A stretch of DNA of 64,000 bases from Variovorax sp. V93. Lineage in GTDB: Bacteria; Pseudomonadota; Gammaproteobacteria; Burkholderiales; Burkholderiaceae_C. This document shows, one piece after another, positions 61,744 to 64,000 of this stretch (within the stretch, counting starts at the first letter, position 1; every line of letters starts with the position of its first letter). The DNA lies in assembly GCF_041154485.1 (NCBI RefSeq), contig NZ_AP028669.1, positions 372,001 through 436,000 on the forward strand, written 5' to 3'. Under the pieces are notes generated by a model. The model did not search any database and was not told the DNA's origin. It saw only the letters and a program-made list of their open reading frames with translations. Both the position numbers and the translations under genes were made by a program.

Positions 61744-62193
61744 CTAAGCCGCGGCTCCGGCGGCACGGCTGGCATCGAGATGGGCCTTGGCCCGCTCTGC
61801 GAGCGCCATTTCGCCCGGCGTGCCCGGCACGTAGGGCTGCACCGGCAGCGGCCGGCCGTGCGAATCGACCGAGACGAAGACGATCAGGCATTCGGTGGTC
61901 TTGTCCATGGTGCCGCCCTTCATGTCGCCGCTGCGCACCTCGACCGAGATGTTCATGCTGGTGGTGCCGGTGTAGGCGAGCCGGGCCTCGACCTCGACCA
62001 GGTCGCCGATCATGATCGGATGGTGAAAGCGGATGCTGCCGATGAAGGCCGTCACGCAGTAGCGCTTGGCCCAGCTGGTGGCGCAGGCGTAGCCGGCCTC
62101 GTCGATCCATTTCATGACGGTGCCGCCGTGGACCTTTCCGCCGAAGTTGACGGTGCTGGGCTCGGCCAGAAAGCGAAGGGTGATGGAGGACAT
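61744..62193 (-). CDS. yciA: Acyl-CoA thioesterase, YciA type
   Basis: A 149-residue hotdog-fold thioesterase: NFGGKVHGGTVMKWIDEAGY (catalytic Asp within) and RFHHPIMIGDLVEVEARL segments match YciA/4-hydroxybenzoyl-CoA-type cytosolic thioesterases. Hydrolyses acyl-CoA. Stand-alone minus-strand gene after the LysR gene. Confidence 0.9.
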   Translation of the reverse strand: MSSITLRFLAEPSTVNFGGKVHGGTVMKWIDEAGYACATSWAKRYCVTAFIGSIRFHHPIMIGDLVEVEARLAYTGTTSMNISVEVRSGDMKGGTMDKTTECLIVFVSVDSHGRPLPVQPYVPGTPGEMALAERAKAHLDASRAAGAAA

Positions 62194-62257
62194 GCGCCGC
62201 CTTTTTGTGTGAGCCGTGGGTGGGGTTCCGATTATGCGAGCGAGCGCCGGCCGCAGC

Positions 62258-62283
62258 GCGCGCCGCCGGTCGGCGCGGCGCGC
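62258..62283. terminator. GC-rich hairpin beyond LysR gene
   Basis: Nine-base stem GCGCGCCGC (62258-62266) and GCGGCGCGC (62275-62283) with eight-base loop, directly after the LysR stop on the minus strand. No T-run follows, so rho-assisted termination or mRNA protection is possible. Confidence 0.4.
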
Positions 62284-62287
62284 ACGC

Positions 62288-63184
62288 TCAGCCGCCGCCG
62301 AACAGCTCCGCCAGCGTGCGCCGCAGCCAGGCGTTGCCGGCGTCCGCGTGGAAGCGCTCGTGCCAGTGCTGCTTGACGGCGTAGGCCGGCAGCTCGAAGG
62401 GCGGCTCCAGCAGCTTCACCGGCTCCTGCGTGGCCAGCACCTTGCCGAGGATGGCGGGCACGATCACGATCAGCTCCGTGTGCGCCACGATGCGCGCCAC
62501 GCTCAGGAAGCTCGACAGGCTGGCCACCACGTTGCGCCGGAGCCCCAGCCGCGCGATGGTCTTGTCGACGATGGCGTGGCCGGTGCCCGACGAGGCCACC
62601 ACCGCATGCGCCTCGCTCTCGAAGCGCTTGCGCGTGAGCCGCTCGCCGATGCGCGGATGGTTGCGCGCGGCCAGGCAGACGAAGTTCTGCATGAAGAGCG
62701 TCTGCTGGTAGAAGCCCGCGTCCAGCTGCGGCATGAAGCCTACCGCCAGGTCCACCGCGCCGTCTTCGAGCCGGCGCCCGCTCTCGGTGGAGATGATTTC
62801 GGTCTCGATGCGCACCCCGGGCGCCGTGCGCCGCAGGTGGTCGAGCAGGCCGGGCAGCAGCACCACCTCGCTGATGTCGGTCATGCAGATGCGAAAGCTG
62901 CGCGCCGCGGTGGCGGGGTCGAAGCTGGCGCGTCCGCCCTTGGCCCGGTTCAGCTGGTCGAGGATGCCGAGCACCAGCGGCTGGATCTGCCGCGCATAGG
63001 GCGTGGGCTCCATGCCGCGCGAGGTGCGCACGAACAGCTTGTCGCCGAAGTGCGTGCGCAGCCGGGCCAGTGCGGTGCTGGCCGCCGACTGCGACATGCC
63101 GAGCCGTTCGGCGGCGCTCGACACGTTGGCCGTCTTGTAGACCTCGTCGAACACCAGCAGCCATTCGAGATCGAGCTGGGCCAT
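62288..63184 (-). CDS. LysR-family regulator, probable gentisate pathway control
   Basis: A 298-residue LysR protein of the NahR/NodD-like group: helix-turn-helix at about residues 10-65 ([21 protein letters not shown]) and the effector domain with [19 protein letters not shown] precedes ATG 63184. Divergent from the gentisate dioxygenase gene, so it is likely its regulator, responding to gentisate or its precursor. Confidence 0.92.
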   Translation of the reverse strand: MAQLDLEWLLVFDEVYKTANVSSAAERLGMSQSAASTALARLRTHFGDKLFVRTSRGMEPTPYARQIQPLVLGILDQLNRAKGGRASFDPATAARSFRICMTDISEVVLLPGLLDHLRRTAPGVRIETEIISTESGRRLEDGAVDLAVGFMPQLDAGFYQQTLFMQNFVCLAARNHPRIGERLTRKRFESEAHAVVASSGTGHAIVDKTIARLGLRRNVVASLSSFLSVARIVAHTELIVIVPAILGKVLATQEPVKLLEPPFELPAYAVKQHWHERFHADAGNAWLRRTLAELFGGG

Positions 63185-63327
63185 GGAACATCTCCTTTGC
63201 GGCAATCACTATCAAAAAAACAGATCGGGCCTATCGTCACGGACCCGTTGCGCCAATAGTAGTACCGGCGGAAGATCGCACTTCCCCGGAGACAACCGCC
63301 GCACGACGGCCGGAACTGCTGCAGCCC

Positions 63328-64000
63328 ATGAACCCCACCGCCCAGAAACCCGCCGCCCCGGCGCCTGCCAATGCCGCGGAGCGCCGCAACTACTACGAGC
63401 GCATCCGCCCGCTCCACCTCACGCCGCTGTGGGAGTCGCTGCATGCGCTGGTGCCGCGCGAGCCCGCCACGCCCTGCGTGCCGGCGCTCTGGCGCTACGA
63501 CGAGATCCGCCCGCTGCTGATGGAGTCGGCCGCGCTCATCACCGCCGAGGAAGCGGTGCGCCGCGTGCTCGTGCTCGAGAACCCGGCGCTGCCCGGCAGC
63601 TCGTCGATCACGCAGTCGATCTACGCCGGCCTGCAGCTCATCATGCCGGGCGAGGTGGCGCCCTCGCACCGCCACGTGCAGTCGGCGCTGCGCTTCATCG
63701 TCGACGGCAAGGGCGCCTACACCACGGTGGGCGGCGAGCGCACCACCATGTACCCGGGCGACTTCATCATCACGCCGTCCTGGGCCTGGCACGACCATGG
63801 CAACGAGGGCGTCGGCGGCAAGGTGGAGCCGGTGGTCTGGCTCGACGGGCTCGACATTCCGATGCTGCGCTTCTTCGACGCCGGCTTTGCCGAGAACGAC
63901 GACGCCAAGGTGCAGCACGTGGCGCGCCCCGAGGGCAACAGCCTCGCGCGCTTCGGCCACAACATGGTGCCGGTGCGCCACGACCACGTGTCGCCCACCT
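63328..64000 (+). CDS. Gentisate 1,2-dioxygenase (3' end outside window)
   Basis: The first 224 residues of a bicupin gentisate dioxygenase, which opens the ring of gentisate (2,5-dihydroxybenzoate) with O2 at an Fe(II) centre to give maleylpyruvate. The N-terminal cupin has His114-Arg-His116 (SHRHVQSA) as iron ligands and the WHDHGN motif with a further His. The ATG at 63328 is followed by the typical [18 protein letters not shown] start. Other gentisate genes are presumably beyond the right edge. Confidence 0.92.
   Translation, partial: MNPTAQKPAAPAPANAAERRNYYERIRPLHLTPLWESLHALVPREPATPCVPALWRYDEIRPLLMESAALITAEEAVRRVLVLENPALPGSSSITQSIYAGLQLIMPGEVAPSHRHVQSALRFIVDGKGAYTTVGGERTTMYPGDFIITPSWAWHDHGNEGVGGKVEPVVWLDGLDIPMLRFFDAGFAENDDAKVQHVARPEGNSLARFGHNMVPVRHDHVSPT

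Overview
The window is high-GC, gene-dense chromosomal DNA with short intergenic gaps. It suggests a metabolically versatile beta-proteobacterium of the order Burkholderiales, most likely Comamonadaceae and probably Variovorax-like. That placement is inference from protein style, the mix of IclR/LysR/AraC regulators with catabolic operons, an orphan TctAB pair, PHA-granule proteins, and dispersed GC-rich palindromes between genes; there is no rRNA gene to confirm it. I see no tRNA, rRNA, CRISPR array, phage, transposase or plasmid function. Both ends cut through genes: a flavin monooxygenase on the left and gentisate 1,2-dioxygenase on the right.

Layout. 1-3.6 kb: minus-strand aromatic monooxygenase and a degenerate metallo-beta-lactamase-fold protein, divergent from an IclR regulator that is translationally coupled to a Sir2 deacylase. 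4.3-8.8 kb: GFA-family protein, DUF3185 membrane protein and an MCE/Mla-type lipid ABC transporter (permease, ATPase, MCE protein, lipoprotein). 8.9-11.6 kb: LysR regulator divergent from a GMC flavoprotein dehydrogenase. 11.7-19.4 kb: a tightly overlapping operon with a PotABCD-type importer and a three-subunit FAD/iron-sulfur dehydrogenase of the HcnABC/opine-oxidase type, with a divergent IclR gene. 20.2-25.8 kb: ALDH7-type semialdehyde dehydrogenase, amino-acid binding protein, aminotransferase and thiamine-diphosphate enzyme, possibly an amino-acid (lysine/aminoadipate) catabolic set. 26.1-26.5 kb: a 409-bp gap with a possible small RNA. 26.5-33.5 kb: TSUP exporter, chromate transporter, TctAB, glycine-rich RNA-binding protein, DUF3820, SUI1-type factor and RhlE helicase. 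33.5-44.5 kb: slipin, acyl-CoA dehydrogenase, MHYT protein, NHL-repeat lipoprotein, DUF445 protein, ArgE, GlpQ-like lipoprotein, M20 amidohydrolase and DUF2817 peptidase-like protein. 44.5-49.2 kb: branched-chain-type binding protein, single-subunit molybdopterin oxidoreductase, lipoprotein peptidase and a PHA-system protein. 49.2-57.6 kb: sugar/polyol operon (RbsB/A/C-type importer, zinc alcohol dehydrogenase, FGGY kinase, SDR) with an AraC regulator. 57.9-62.2 kb: acyl-CoA and PHA-related genes (class III CoA-transferase, ACBP, TPR/TetR pair, phasin, thioesterase). 62.3-64 kb: LysR regulator divergent from gentisate dioxygenase.

The main theme is substrate uptake coupled to oxidation under local regulators. 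The main non-coding theme is three families of dispersed palindromic repeats (called A, B and C here) in intergenic gaps. One family A half-copy forms the junction of two genes, and family C occurs as a 73-bp short form and a 256-bp long form inside the same polyol operon.
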